This document shows, one piece after another, positions 48,096 through 59,738 of a stretch of DNA of 64,000 bases. Below the pieces are notes generated by a model. It saw only the letters and a list, made by a program, of their open reading frames with translations, was not told the origin of the DNA and searched no databases. Position 1 is the first letter of the stretch. Each line of letters opens with the position of its first letter. Source of the DNA: Artemisia argyi. Lineage: Eukaryota; Streptophyta; Magnoliopsida; Asterales; Asteraceae. The DNA is taken from positions 83,027,472 through 83,091,471 of the forward strand of contig CM060707.1 in the NCBI GenBank assembly GCA_030686995.1. The letters run 5' to 3'. Both the position numbers and the translations under genes were made by a program.

Positions 48096-48952
48096 TCTAC
48101 TCCTCTACGTCTATCCTCATCATTCCTATAGTAAACCGCTTGCTTGTGCTCTTTCTCAAGATCCGATAGAAGTCGGTATTGATCTATCTTATATGGTATT
48201 TGGTAGGCTACTTCATCGGTTTCATCCTTGAACCTAACTATCCCTAAAGATGTGTCATAACTCATATTTGAGGCTTCAACGAATGGCTTTCCAAAAACTA
48301 CTTAAGTTAGGCAACTATCTATTACCAGACGAATATCTTCTGCAATCACAAAGTTGGTAACATATGTGAAATTTCCTACAAGCACATGCAATCCCTTTAC
48401 TCTTCCTACAAAGTTACTCATCCAACCCGTGTCGGGAAATATCCTAGGTCCGAGTTGCTTTTTCATTATCCAATTATAGTGGAGCCTAGTCATAAGGTTT
48501 ACAAGAGATTTAAGATAGATGTAGGCTTTCCACACATGCACATGCCCAATGTTGCATGGTATATTGATATTATAGGGATCGCCTGCTTTGATGATTGGTG
48601 AACGTAGGACGTATGGTGTCTCGGGGACATCGAATAAATCCCTATGTTATGCGTGTTCTTCCTTAGTTGGTAACCTATCGAAATAGTTCTCTACATTCTC
48701 TGCTTCCTCTACCTTCCCTTCCTTATTATCCTCCTTCTTAGATTTACTATCAAATCCAACCTTATCTACATCATCTTCTTCCTTATCCTTATCGATTGGC
48801 TTAATAGTAACAACATTGACAAAGTGGACATGCTTGGATGATGAGGGATCCTTAACTTGGGTTCCACTATTAGTGTTCCTAGTGTCCTTATTTGGTGTGG
48901 TCAACACTTGATTATTAAGAGCTTTCAACAAGTTATCAATTTTTTTGGTCAC
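48096..48952 (-). pseudogene. Gag linker and protease region of D, decayed
   Basis: It ends next to the C insertion with the Athila block after protease (EVAYQIPYKIDQ, LSDLEKEHKQAVYYRNDEDR). Upstream, FVIAEDIRLVIDS and a basic, Glu/Lys-rich linker are spread over several frames (48302-48541, 48647-48952). The protease core is partly unrecognisable, so the catalytic Asp cannot be confirmed. Confidence 0.65.
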
Positions 48953-49092
48953 CTCCGTTTGTTGTTGATTGAATTCGGATTCAAACTTAATTAGCCATAC
49001 GAGCTTCTTGAGATGCCATAAATTTAGACATCAACCCTTCAAAATTATTGGTACTACCATAAGTGTTGGAAGGATTGTTGTTGAAAGTTCGG

Positions 49093-50235
49093 CTAGGGTG
49101 GACCATTTGATTGGTAATGATTATATGGAGTGGAAGAATTGTTTTGGGTTGCATTTTGGTTTTGTTTCCACCTATAGTTTAGGTGATTTTTCCAAGAGGG
49201 GTTGCATGAATCACCATAAGGGTTTGGCTCGGGTTTGAAAGTGTACCACTTGTCTCCCACTTCGTCGGTACGCGAGGATGCGTAATCCGCAAAAGCTTGT
49301 TCAGGGAGTTCCATGTAATCACGAGTATCATGGGGACCACTAATAATTCACATGAAGAAGTGATTTTGGTCACTTGGCTTGAAGGTTTAGGAGCTTCGTA
49401 AGATTTCATGAGAAACTTGACTTGGTCTTCAAGTTCCATAAGCCTACGGTCGGGAGTGCTAGAATTGTTCGAAGGCAAAGATATTGCCTTGACCGTTCTG
49501 TTTAAATCACGGGGATCATTCCATCTTTCGTTGTCATAGAGAGCAAGATCTTCTATGAGTTTCCATGATTCTTCCTCACTTCAATCACATAGCTTGCCAC
49601 TGGCCGCTTGGTCAATGGTTTGCCTCAGGGAGAGATTGATATGATCATAAAAGATTTGGACTTGGAGCCAAAGATCTATGCCATGGTGAGGGACTTTTTG
49701 GAGTAAGTCCTTGAAACGAGTCCATCCTTCATAAATAGTTTCACCTTGACGTTGTTGGAACATCAAAATGTCATTTCTTAGATTAGTTGTTCTCCCCGGT
49801 GGGAAAAATTGAGCAAGAAACGAGTGGTGTGATCATCCCAAGAGGTGATGGATCACGCGGGTAAACGCTCAAGCCATTGACTAGATTGGTCACATAGAGA
49901 GAATTGGAAGAGACGCAATCGGGTCGTCTCTCGAGTTTCAACATCAAGATCTATGGAATCTACGATGTTGAGGAAATCATTATGATGTTGATTAGGACCT
50001 TCAGAATGAAGTCCATGGAATGCACATCCGCTTTGCACCAACTGGATGGTGTCGGATCGCAAGGGAGACACATTGGCTCCTTGAGTGAGCTCAATGGTGT
50101 TTCGATAGCCTTGGTGGCTAGGACGGGAGTACTCTCCTAAAGTGCGGGGTCTAGGAAGTTGGTTTGGTTATGGTGGGTTTGTGGTAGGTTTTGTTGTAGT
50201 GGGTTGATTGGTTCAAAGATATTACCACCTTCCAT
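49093..50235 (-). pseudogene. gag: Gag of D, decayed
   Basis: The start ATGGAAGGTGG is at 50233-50235, but the main gag frame is in another phase. Segments 50071-49853 (VQSGCAFHGLHSEGPNQ, LFQFSLCDQSSQWLERLPA), 49766-49581 (MFQQRQGETIYEGWTRF, VPHHGIDLW) and 49478-49093 match the gag of element A piece by piece, with frameshifts and stops between them. Confidence 0.8.
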
Positions 50236-50382
50236 AATGGCGGATGGTAATGGTTACGAACAAAGGAACGAAGAAATAAGATAGACTAAAGAAAACCTAT
50301 AAAAATAAAATAAAAATCTTACTAGAAAGGAATCTAGCAAGTAGACCTAATAAAAAGAAATTTCAACCTAAACAATAACTAT

Positions 50383-50399
50383 TCCCCGGCAGCGGCGCC
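50383..50399 (-). other. Primer-binding site, tRNA-Asp type, element D
   Basis: On -, GGCGCCGCTGCCGGGGA next to the LTR 4 end. The first T of the consensus is changed to C. Confidence 0.88.
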
Positions 50400-50406
50400 G
50401 GAAACT

Positions 50407-51831
50407 TGATGCGTGGGATTGCGCCCTCGCAAAAGGTTTTACGTCTCAAGAGATCTTAAGAGGCTTGCAATCCCCACCAGGCAGTGTACATGACCGATGT
50501 AGTATAGTAAAGTGGCAAGTACCGGGGGATTAATCGTTCTCTCGGGGAATAGTGTCGTTAAGATCAAAACTTAATTAAACTAGGTCTAGAGGTGAGGGAT
50601 GATTCTTTTTGTGTTTTTATATTTTATGGAAAGCAAGTAAAAATATCGGGTATTTAAAGAGTGGGCGGTATTAGTTGCTAGTCAACTAACCCAATTAACT
50701 AAAAATGCAATAAAAATAAAATAACGCGAAAGTAAATGTTGAGAAAAACAATAATAAGAGAAATGTGTTTACTTATATTTCACTACTCCCTAGCTATCTT
50801 TCATTAATTGACTAGTTTGTTACAAGTGTGTGGTTGACGGGTTAAATTCCTTAATACCATTCGTGGGGTCGTGTACGATCTTCCCCAACTCTATAAGTTT
50901 CTGCCTCTTCCTATGTCGAGCCGACAACTAGCTCCTAACATGGCCTCCTTAGTAGTCACTCATGCATTAAATACAACCATAAAAATCGTAGTACACATCC
51001 GATTCATGTTTCTTAAGACATTCAAGCATGTTACCAATTTTCTTAAGCCTAACATCGATATCATTCATCCAATACAAATTAATAACAAACAATCAACCAA
51101 CAATCAATAGCTAGGTTTCATTGCATCTAAGCAACCACAAACAAACCTAGCCTAGCATGTTAAAGTAAAGACAAGCATAAGATAGAATCAAACAACACAT
51201 AGACATATTGAATGATTATAGGAAGACTTATCTTAATTGAAACATGGATGAAAGAAGGGTTTGAAACCCCTACAATATGATGAAAATTCGACCTAGGGTT
51301 TGTGGTAAAAGTTCTCTCCTTTTAATGAATGAAAATTAGAAAACTATATATAGAGAATACACGTATGACGGCGTCATGTTGTAACCCTGACACCGTCAAC
51401 TTGCCGCCAATACTCTTCTCGGATTGCTTAGATCCAGATCTGACGCCGTCACATACAATTCTTCTTTTGGACGTCACATGTAACTTTGCTCTTGACGGCC
51501 TTGGCTTCCCAAAGCATGACGTCATCACTCTTTAACTCCCAAAAACATTCTGGTGCTTATTGTGTAACTTTTTATCCACCTCTTTGCCAATACGTGATGC
51601 CGTCACATGCAACTCTTGACGCCGTCAGGTACTATTTCCAGCTTGATTTTGGAGACTTTGCCATTTTCTTCACTTTTCGCTCCAAAAACGTACAAAATGC
51701 TTCCTTTTCAAGATTTATTCTCCAAAGTACCTAAAATGATAAAAGGAACAATTTGAGGCAATATTTGATCAAATAATCATGACTTAGGGCTTAATTGACC
51801 CCCTAAAAGTGTAACACTTTTCGCCTCATCA
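50407..51831 (-). repeat. Athila-like LTR 4 (5' LTR of D)
   Basis: TGATGCGTGGGATTGCGCCC to CTCATCA. Same family as LTRs 1-3 but the most diverged. TATA box CTATATATAG at 51344-51353. Confidence 0.92.
51366..51627. promoter_or_regulatory. TGACGCCGTCA palindrome array, LTR 4
   Basis: Full copies at 51366, 51441 and 51617. Decayed copies at 51388 (TGACACCGTCA) and 51595 (TGATGCCGTCA). Also GGACGTCA near 51470 and TGACGTCA near 51518. Confidence 0.83.
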
Positions 51832-52620
51832 ACAGCGGTTTGTACGGTTATTACTAGTGGTATTACAAGTGTTACTAAAAACTCTCCCATTGTGGAGCTT
51901 TCGTTTATTATCGTAGGTCGCTGGCACACGGTTGTGCTTTGTTACTTGGTCCATTAACCTCAAAGTTATGTTAATGGCCTCCTCTAAAGTTTGAGGTTTA
52001 GAGCCTGTAACATTCCCTTCGATACTCCGGGGCAAACATCCAATGAATACTTCTATTGTCTTTTCAACAGTCGGCACCATTGTAGGACACAAAGTTGCCA
52101 ACTCTTGAAATCTCCTAATATAAGTTTTAACATCGTTCTCCTTTACTGACAAGTTATAGAACTCGTCTTCTATTTTCTTAATCTCGGTCCGAGGGCAGTA
52201 TTTCTTAATCATAAGATTCTTAAATTCAGTCCATGATAACTTGTATGCCTCTTCTATTCCTATGGGTTGGGCATACGAGTTCCACCAAGATAGCGCTTCC
52301 TCAGTAAGCGTACCAATCGCAAAGTTAACCCTACAATCCTCAGTACAGTTACTATGGGAAAATACCGATTCACATCTCTCAAACTAGTGAATCAATCCTA
52401 TGGCCCCTTCTGTCCCCTTGAGATTGAAGGGCTGACAGCTCATAAATTCCTTGTAGTTACTCTTCTTCACTACAGGAATTTCGGGGTTTCTAGCCATGTT
52501 TGCATCCCTAGTCACACTGTCAGTCACTAGTCGTTGGATGTCTTCCTGAGTCATGGTGGGAGTAGTGGGAGTAACGGGAGTGGTAGCTCTTGTACGTGCT
52601 ATTCTATAGGTAAGATGTGA
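51832..52620 (-). pseudogene. gag: Element E: Tekay-type gag, truncated
   Basis: It resembles the Tekay-1 gag along its length: [17 protein letters not shown], then after a TAG (52387-52389) at the conserved HW position, FERCE, ALSWWNS, LSWTEF, KKYCPRTEIKKIEDEFYNL and FIGCLPRSIEGNVTGS. It is cut at 51832 by element D before the zinc knuckles. The gag start seen in Tekay-1 (GAATATGGCAC) reads GAATAGCAC here (near 52605), so the initiator ATG is lost; a preceding CTATAG corresponds to the candidate splice acceptor. Confidence 0.85.
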
Positions 52621-53049
52621 TAAGAATAGTGTCATAGTTTATGTTCTAATTTCTTAGAACATTATTTGATACCGGATGGGTAGGGAATCCTCAAACTAAA
52701 AAGGTGAATTTCCTAACAAGATTCGTTATATTCCACCGAAGCTAGTTTCTCCCGTCTAAAGGCATAGTGATTCTAAGAGATCCTAAATTTTTAGTGTTCC
52801 TAGTTATGTCTACTTGTTTTAATTTCCAATAAGTTCTAGTTCTTAAATCCTATGGCAGTCTATAGTGTGTCCTAAGGCAATCTATAGTGTGTCCTAAGGC
52901 ATATGGGATCCTAATACGGGATACGAGTTTTATGAAAAATTAAGTATGAGTAGATTAAAACTTCTATTTTATAAAGTGAAAAACCTAGCAAGTACCCGTT
53001 TATAACTAAGTTATCTACCTATAAACCTATACTATCTAAGTCTATAACC
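52621..53049. other. Spacer between gag and upstream ORF of E
   Basis: Noncoding; equivalent in position to 1346-1629 of Tekay-1. A direct repeat with GTGTCCTAAGGCA occurs near 52865-52900. Confidence 0.5.
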
Positions 53050-53740
53050 TTATTTTGATTCTTTGTTACTCTTAAGTTCCTGAATGGCTTCCAAAAGATC
53101 ATCTATATCAGACCTATGATTATCCCTAATATCCTCGATAATCATTTCTAGAGTGGAAAGTCAAACATGTTCAGTAACTACTTCGTCAGAGTGTCCCTCA
53201 TATTTTGTTTGCAACCTAAAGATTTAATTACGAGTTTTCTCTAATTCATTTTCTAACCTATTTCTGCTTATTCCTAGATCACTAATCCTATTTTCTACTT
53301 CTTCCATTCGTCCTAAAGATAACTTATCTAAATGACTAAGTATTTCCTCTATTTGTTCATCATGCATTTCTAAAGGTGTTTTATATGAACTACTATCTAT
53401 TTCAAACCTAAGGGGAGGTGATGGTGGTGGTAATATGTATTTTCTTACAGGGAGGTGAAACTATTTCAGGAACATAACGATCTTGACTATTATAGTGAGG
53501 TATAGATAAAGTAGGGGTTATAGTATGTACGGTAGGAATTTCTCTACCATATATGCTTGCATATACCCATTATATGCCTGCAAATAGGGATCATTCGGGG
53601 AAAGTTCTAAACCTAAGTTAGTTAAGATGTTCTGGGCTAATTCTTTCGGAGAATTAGAACCAGAAGATGAGTGAGTAGGAGTAGCCGGAGCATACTCATA
53701 ACTATCGGATAAAGTATCCGTATCATCGGTATCCAACACG
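53050..53740 (-). pseudogene. Upstream accessory ORF of E, decayed
   Basis: Starts MLDTDDTDTLSDSYEYAP at 53739, stops at about 53518, and is followed in other phases by a Leu/Glu/Arg-rich coiled-coil-like segment (EMHDEQIEEILSHLDKLSLG and beyond). Its place and composition correspond to the 345-aa ORF of Tekay-1. Confidence 0.65.
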
Positions 53741-54603
53741 GTGATAAGATTGTTAAAGGATGGAACATATGTTCTATATTGTGTAGTAATTTTCGCATCT
53801 ATCTTCTACGGCTTAGAAGTAAAACTTTCTTCACAAATTTTTCATGCACCAACGTACCCTACTATTGTTCTATTACAATAAGGTGTAGTGAAAGAAGTAA
53901 GTGTTGTGATTCACACTTAAAGCATACTTTTTCCTAAACATTAATACAAAAGAAATACTTTTAAGCAAAAATCTGGATAACGCGCAAACTTCCCACTCGT
54001 CGTTTCTATATATGAAACATGCACCCAGACAACATCTACACTACACTCTATATGTACCTAATTTTTTAAGGGCATGGTTAACCACACCCTCCCATAGGGA
54101 GGGTTTGCAAATGATTGGACGCATCTCCCGGTTGTACGGTATACATCACAGGTTGCACGATTTGACTAAAAACCTATGATGTGACTCTATAGAAAGGGTT
54201 AGGATAACACAACCCTTTTTAAGGAGTTAATTTGGATACTCTAATAATTGATTGTCACTCTCAAATATAAATTATTTTATTATTTATATTCTTATACGAT
54301 GAAAATGAATAAAAATAACGTAAAAATATAAATGTCAAAATACTTTAAATTTAATTATGCTAATCAATTACAAGAATATGCAAATTAGGTACCAAATCTT
54401 TAACCTCGTAAAGCAAAAGAAACACTTTACCTGCCGCTGATATTTCATGGCTCCACTTACGTTCGTACAACGGTTTGGGCGGCCAATTAAGTTCACATGC
54501 ACGTCATGCATGAATTAGAAATAACTTTTATGACCCACCAAGTCAATTCGATTACAATTTTGTCTGCTTAGCTTTTATTTTATATATATATATATATATA
54601 TAT
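53741..54603. other. Noncoding AT-rich DNA
   Basis: No gene, LTR end or primer site recognised; presumably leader or LTR remains of E. A GGGTTGTGTTATCC-type segment around 54200 and a short AT run (54580-54602) are the only features noted. Confidence 0.4.
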
Positions 54604-54953
54604 GTACAAAAGATACAAATGATTTCTTTTTAAGTTTTCCAAAAGATCAAGTATGTTCATTCATTAAAAATTTGTAAAAGAAGATTTTTTAATTTTAAAT
54701 TTTAATACTTTTTATTATGCACAGAAATTTCAACTTGTTATAATGTGATGCACAATAAAATTTTGTGCAAAAATCAAAAAAAGTTGGGTTTAAAAACGAA
54801 TTTTTGATGCAACAAAAAAAAAAGATATAATGCACAAACTATTTACTTTTAGAAAAACTTCCTTCACAACTTTTTTATGCACTAACATATTTAATCTTGT
54901 GAGATTTTTGAAAAACCTTTTTTCTAATAAAAAATCATTTGTATCTTTTGTAC
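54604..54953. mobile_element. 350-bp inverted-repeat element (MITE-like)
   Basis: A perfect 22-bp inverted repeat (54604-54625 and 54932-54953, core CAAAAGATACAAATGATTT) bounds an AT-rich, coding-free interior. No clear target duplication. Confidence 0.6.
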
Positions 54954-55029
54954 AGATATTATCTTATTGATTTCTTCCGAGAACATTTATTGACTTTTAT
55001 AAAAATCATTTGTATCATTTATATCTTTT

Positions 55030-55361
55030 GTGCGGATGAGTTGAGATCAATATATATCTCATATTTGTCATACATCCAAAGAACCAATTTTAACTATCCA
55101 TTTTTCGTCTAAATTAATAAAAAAATCATTTTCACCTTTTTTTAAACAACATATCTTTTAAATGGTAAATCTCCAAGCTACAAAAAATACACAATCGCGA
55201 CAAGAATTAAGCTACCAATCTATAGATATGCAATTCTCTATACTTTCGACGAACTTTCTTATTTCAAAATTTCAGCCCAGAAAAATCATATGTGATTTGT
55301 AAAAATCAAATCACGTGTGATTTTTACAAATCACTTGTGATTTTTCAGGGCGGAAATTTTG

Positions 55362-55398
<37 letters not shown>

Positions 55399-55605
55399 GT
55401 CGGAAGTGTATAGAAATGCAATTTATAGACTGATAATTTAATTATCGTCCCGATGGTATAATTTTTTTCGCGTAACGATTAACGGTTTGCAAGATATTAT
55501 TTTTTTTTTTAAAGTAAAAGTTTATTATTATTTTTTTCTAATAAAAAGAATGAGTTTATTGGATTTATGACAAATATGAGATCTATATTGAACTTTTGCC
55601 TTGTA
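55030..55605. mobile_element. Large foldback element (~575 bp)
   Basis: The two halves are inverted copies of each other. The outer arms share CTCATATTTGTCAT (55054 region against 55565 region, reversed), the middle arms ATATCTT, and the inner arms CTATA..GCAATT..CTATAC..TTTCGACG. The centre near 55310 is a hairpin with GTAAAAATCA / TGATTTTTAC. The right inner arm carries A(34) at 55364-55397, absent from the left. No coding frame. Confidence 0.7.
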
Positions 55606-55636
55606 CGGATATATATTAACGTCTTAGTTGGTTAAA

Positions 55637-55640
<4 letters not shown>

Positions 55641-55703
<63 letters not shown>
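55641..55703. repeat. (TA)n microsatellite, unit 1
   Basis: About 31 TA units. The counterpart in unit 2 is (AT)n plus (GT)n at 57585-57682. Confidence 0.97.
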
Positions 55704-55706
<3 letters not shown>

Positions 55707-56502
55707 ATGGCATGTATTAGAGTAATTTTTTTATTTTTATAATAACTTTTAGTGTTATAATCAATTTTCAAATGTTGCCACGATATGATACGTTATGCTA
55801 TATATGTGTGTAAACACCTTAACAATTTACCAAATCCATGTTACATCAGTAAAATACATATATATTCAAGGAATTTGAAAATTGGTTGAAAATAAAAGTA
55901 AGCAACTTTATTTCCACGTAAAAGCTAAGGGTTCAAACTTTACTATGTGCACATATAGGGAAGAGTTAGAAAACGATCACGGGATCCCCTGGTTAGCCGC
56001 ATACATCTGAGTTAAATATTCACTTTTTTTAGATAGCTTTGACAAAATAAACCTCATCCGTTTACAAATTTGATTGCATATGATTAAACTAGAGGTAGTG
56101 GTGGTGAGGGCTCACGAGCAAGGAGCATCCTCACGAGTGAGACCCTCTACTTGGGTTGTTTGTCACACGTGAGTAAGGTCAAAAAGGAAGGGAAAGGTGA
56201 CAGTGATCACCTTTGGGCATTTGTGCAAAAGGTGGGCTCTCATACGGTTTTATTATTAACTTATTTGATTTGTTAGTGCGTGTATGCTATTTTGTACGGT
56301 TCAGCTTGCAATGTCGAGTCAAAAATCAATGTATACCAAAAAAAAATATTAATAAGTATTTTAATTAAAGGTGCCGAAGCGGTGCCATTAAAAGTAAAAA
56401 GTGAGAGGAAGAGAGGAAAGGTGAATGATGATGTGACGCTGAATTGACGCTTATATTAAATATGAAGAGGTGCGACCACTACTTTAACTTCACTGAAAAA
56501 TG

Positions 56503-56720
56503 GATGGGGATTGTCTCAAGTTGAAAACCAACTTGACTCAAGTTGGTGAAGTGTGAGCCATTGGATTTGATCCAATGGCTCAAACCAAAAGAAGTTATTT
56601 TGATTTGAGCCATTAGATCAAATCCAATGGCATTTTGGTTTGGGCCATTGGATCAAATTTAATGGCTTATAAATGACCAACTTGAGTCAAGTAATGGGAG
56701 AGGATCCTCACCCCTGAAAA
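56503..56720. mobile_element. Foldback MITE-like segment, unit 1
   Basis: Begins GGGGATTGTCTCAAGTTG and ends with the diverged inverse CCAACTTGAGTCAAG..GAGAGGATCCTCACCCC. It contains nested inverted repeats of GAGCCATTGGAT / ATCCAATGGCTC. The second copy is at about 63062-63290. Confidence 0.5.
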
Positions 56721-56733
56721 ATAACTAATTTAA

Positions 56734-57023
56734 TGATACGACCCGGTTAGGGTTTGTATCGGGATAAGGCACCACTTTTAGCGTCTGTGAACTCCTTAAG
56801 AAAATAGAGAAGAAAACTAGAGATATTTTTATTAGACAAATCATACCATTCATTAATGAATGATGCGGTATATAAATACCGAATAAACCCTAACTTGTAT
56901 CACAAGTCGATATAAGATAACTCACAAAATAAAAGATAGTTTCCTAGATAATGACTCACATGACTCTTTCCTAATATGACTCGAATACGACTAAATAAAA
57001 GATAGTTATCCAAAGCCGTATCA
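56734..57023 (-). repeat. 290-bp Ty3 LTR (3' LTR), unit 1
   Basis: TGATACGACCCGG to GCCGTATCA on +. On - it is preceded by the polypurine tract GGAGTGGGGAA. The duplicate is at 63309-63599. Confidence 0.78.
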
Positions 57024-57269
57024 TTCCCCACTCCTTCGAAATCACCTTGTCCTCAAGGTGTGGTCTTGAAAATTTCTCTTGATTCCAGGATCCCATATCC
57101 TAATCCTATCTTCCACTCCTGTTGTTCTCCTGCGTTCCGCTACCGCAACCAACACCTTTTTCCTATTTCGCCTTCCACTACCTTGGACATAACACAACAC
57201 AATTCTTCCGCCTTTCGCTACCCATGCCGTAACACTCCCCACTCCTTCAAAAATCACCTTGCTCTCAAG
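57024..57269 (-). pseudogene. Ty3 polyprotein 3' end, truncated by duplication junction
   Basis: Short basic frame (stop at 57042; RIWDPGIKRNFQDHTLRTR) identical in kind to 63618-63968 but cut at the junction 57269/57270. Confidence 0.55.
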
Positions 57270-57375
57270 TTTATTATTATTTTTTTCTAATAAAAAGAAT
57301 GAGTTTATTGGATTTATGACAAATATGAGATCTATATTGAACTTTTGCCTTGTACGGATATATATTAACGTCTTA

Positions 57376-57564
57376 GGGCTTGTTTCTTTTTATTTCTAGA
57401 TTAAGTGGGTGGGCCCATTTCTCTTAATGAGTCTTAATGAGGAGGAGCACCCTTTGCTTCCTCTCCTCATATAAACCATTTAACAGAAAAAGAAACATAT
57501 TATATGTGTGGCCCCACCACTATCTTCTCATTAAGACTCATTAACATAAAAAAGAAACACCCCC
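57376..57564. mobile_element. Tourist-like (PIF/Harbinger) MITE, 189 bp
   Basis: Ends GGGCTTGTTTCTTTTT and, reversed, GGGGGTGTTTCTTTTT. TTA duplicated at 57373-57375 and 57565-57567. Subterminal inverted repeats around AATGAGTCTTAATGAG. Unit 1 of the tandem duplication preserves the empty site (GTCTTAGTTGG near 55625). Confidence 0.92.
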
Positions 57565-57578
57565 TTAGTTGGTTAAAC

Positions 57579-57685
<107 letters not shown>

Positions 57686-58014
57686 GGCATGTATTAGAGT
57701 AATTTTTTTATTTTTATAATAACTTTTAGTGTTATAATCAATTTTCAAATGTTGCCACGATATGATACATTATGCTATATATGTGTGTAAACACCCTAAC
57801 AATTTACCAAATACATGTTACATCAGTAAAATACATATATATTCAAGGAATTTGAAAATTGCTTGAAAATAAAAGTAAGCAACTTTATTTCCTCGTAAAA
57901 GCTAAGGGTTCAAACTTTACTATATGCACATATAGGGAAGAGTTGAAAACGGTCACGGGATCCCCTGGTTAGCCGCATACATCTGAGTTAAATATTCACT
58001 TTTTTTAGATAGCT

Positions 58015-58416
58015 ACCTGATATCTAGCACGGAATACTTCGAACTTGCGAGAAGAATGCACACACACAATATGTCGACAGAAAAAGAACTTGCACAAGAA
58101 ATACCCAAACAATTAACACTTTATTAATGTTTGTAAACCGAAAAGAATGTATACAATGACCCTCCCCCCTCACCTCTTTATTATCGAGATGAGGGGGGAG
58201 AAAACCAAACCCTAAAGAGAGTTTAAACCGGCTGTACGTAACAAGGAGGATAAGAGACACACGAATGCTTTGTAAATCATCCTATATATAACATATATAA
58301 GTCGGTTATGCATTGTGACCGACTACCCATCCTATTTGACTAAATACATTATCTAATTAACACTAAGACCCCCTATACTTGGTAATACTTGCTAATATTA
58401 ATACTATATTACAACA
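58015..58416 (-). repeat. 3' LTR of copia element, terminally truncated
   Basis: Matches 62196-62597. The TGTTGATATTTG end seen in the right LTR is absent here; it starts directly at ACCTGATATC. Confidence 0.9.
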
Positions 58417-58777
58417 ATTTCCACCTTAGTATCATATTAGCATCTCCGATACACAACAACTTCAACCAGCACTGGAACCTCGGACAGGGGTGTGCCTTCA
58501 TCCAGGCACCAGTAGCAATAACCGCTACTAACCTTAGTTTAGCTCCTGACTCTATCGAGAGTCCCTTTAGCCAAATAGCCTCCTTTGCAGCCTCTGTAAG
58601 TGTCATATACGCTGCTTCAGTTGTTGACAAAGCCTCCATGTGCAGCATCATAATTTCCGAGCTTCATGCACATCCTTGTAACATTAACCCGTACTTTGTG
58701 ATTGATCTACCCATGACAGTGATCAATCTACCCATAACGTAGTCAAAATCCACAAAACCCTGTACGTCTGTCTGTAA

Positions 58778-58786
58778 TCCACGATC
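58778..58786. repeat. 9-bp target duplication TCCACGATC, left
   Basis: Matches 58980-58988. Confidence 0.88.
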
Positions 58787-58979
58787 AATGTTGCAAAAAT
58801 CGTGAATCGGTACTGAGGCGGTCCGGGGCCGATTAGCAATTTTTTACCGATTAATCGGCCGATTTTCTTGACTCGGCCGATTAATCGGCCGATTTCCGTG
58901 GAATTCTCTCCAAGGTCCTGGGCCGATTACCGATTAATCGCCGATTAATCGGCCGATTCGGCCGATTTTTGCAACACTG
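58787..58979. mobile_element. Mutator-like MITE (193 bp) made of palindromic repeats
   Basis: Terminal inverted repeats AATGTTGCAAAAATCG and (reversed) CAGTGTTGCAAAAATCG, 9-bp duplication TCCACGATC, and an interior built from repeats of AATCGGCCGATT. Removing it and one duplication rejoins the copia coding frame. Confidence 0.85.
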
Positions 58980-59738
58980 TCCACGATCGAACCTATCCAA
59001 CATACCCACATCTACAGATGCTATGTTAGGTCTCGTGCAGACCATTTGTTACTCCTGGCTTCCAACCGTATACGCATATGACCACTTACCATTCTTTTCC
59101 ACATCACAGTCCCTGATAGACTACCCTCCAACGACAGTATGGAGTGTCCCTCCAATAAAGTTTGTACCAACTTTCCATTGTGAAACCTAGACTGTGACCC
59201 CCTCAGAGTATTACCACTCTGATCCCTGATGATCTCCATACCAAGTATATTTCCCTTTGCTTTATCCAGCAAACCCTTGGTAACCCAGATCTCAGCCTTG
59301 CATCTGCAAGAAAAAACCATACCATCTATATAGAGAAATAGATGTATGAACATACCTGGTGTATACTCACAGTAATAGTTGTCGCTGTCGTCACTGCTTT
59401 TCCTGCAACCGTTGTTGAGCACATACACATCTAACCGAGTATCCATATCTTTTTTCAATCCAGCCTTCCACTTGGAAATTGCCTCACAAGCAACTGTATC
59501 ATTGAAAGTCAATGACTTATGTGTGTATATCTTTTCCACTACAGTAACTGCAAAAGCAGCCTCATTACTGTCTTCTCTATACCTAAATAGTTCCTGTGTC
59601 GAGTGTTGCTCCCTATCACGTGCTGAATGATAGTCTATCAAATCATGAGTTTGTACTTCCTGTGAACTAGCTACCTGACCAAGATTCCCCTGGGGTTCCA
59701 CCTCAAATGTATGATCCCCAAGCGGTTCCACCTCAAAC

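Larger units (their letters stand above)
48096..51831 (-). mobile_element. Element D: 5' part of an Athila-like element
   Basis: 5' LTR (50407-51831), primer site, and broken gag and protease to 48096, where element C is inserted. The continuation on the other side of C is not identified. D is itself inserted in the gag of element E (junction 51831/51832, flank ACAGC). Confidence 0.82.
55521..57269. repeat. Tandem duplication, unit 1 (1.75 kb)
   Basis: Starts TTTATTATTATTTTTTTC inside the right arm of the foldback and ends at CTCTCAAG inside a Ty3 coding remnant. The next base (57270) restarts the same sequence, with AAG shared at the junction. Unit 2 is 57270-58014 plus 62598-63845. Confidence 0.93.

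Noticed and set aside
31462..51627. TGACGCCGTCA arrays as CRISPR-like repeats
   Set aside because: Eleven-base palindromes with irregular spacing in plant LTRs; no regular repeat-spacer structure.
30472..51831. LTR 1 and LTR 4 as the two ends of a single very long element
   Set aside because: Flanks differ (GTTAT against ACAGC) and LTR 1 is closer to LTRs 2/3 than to LTR 4.
57060..57290. 76-codon plus-strand ORF, with a longer partner at 63636-63881
   Set aside because: Antisense to the Ty3 coding remnant and duplicated only by the tandem duplication.
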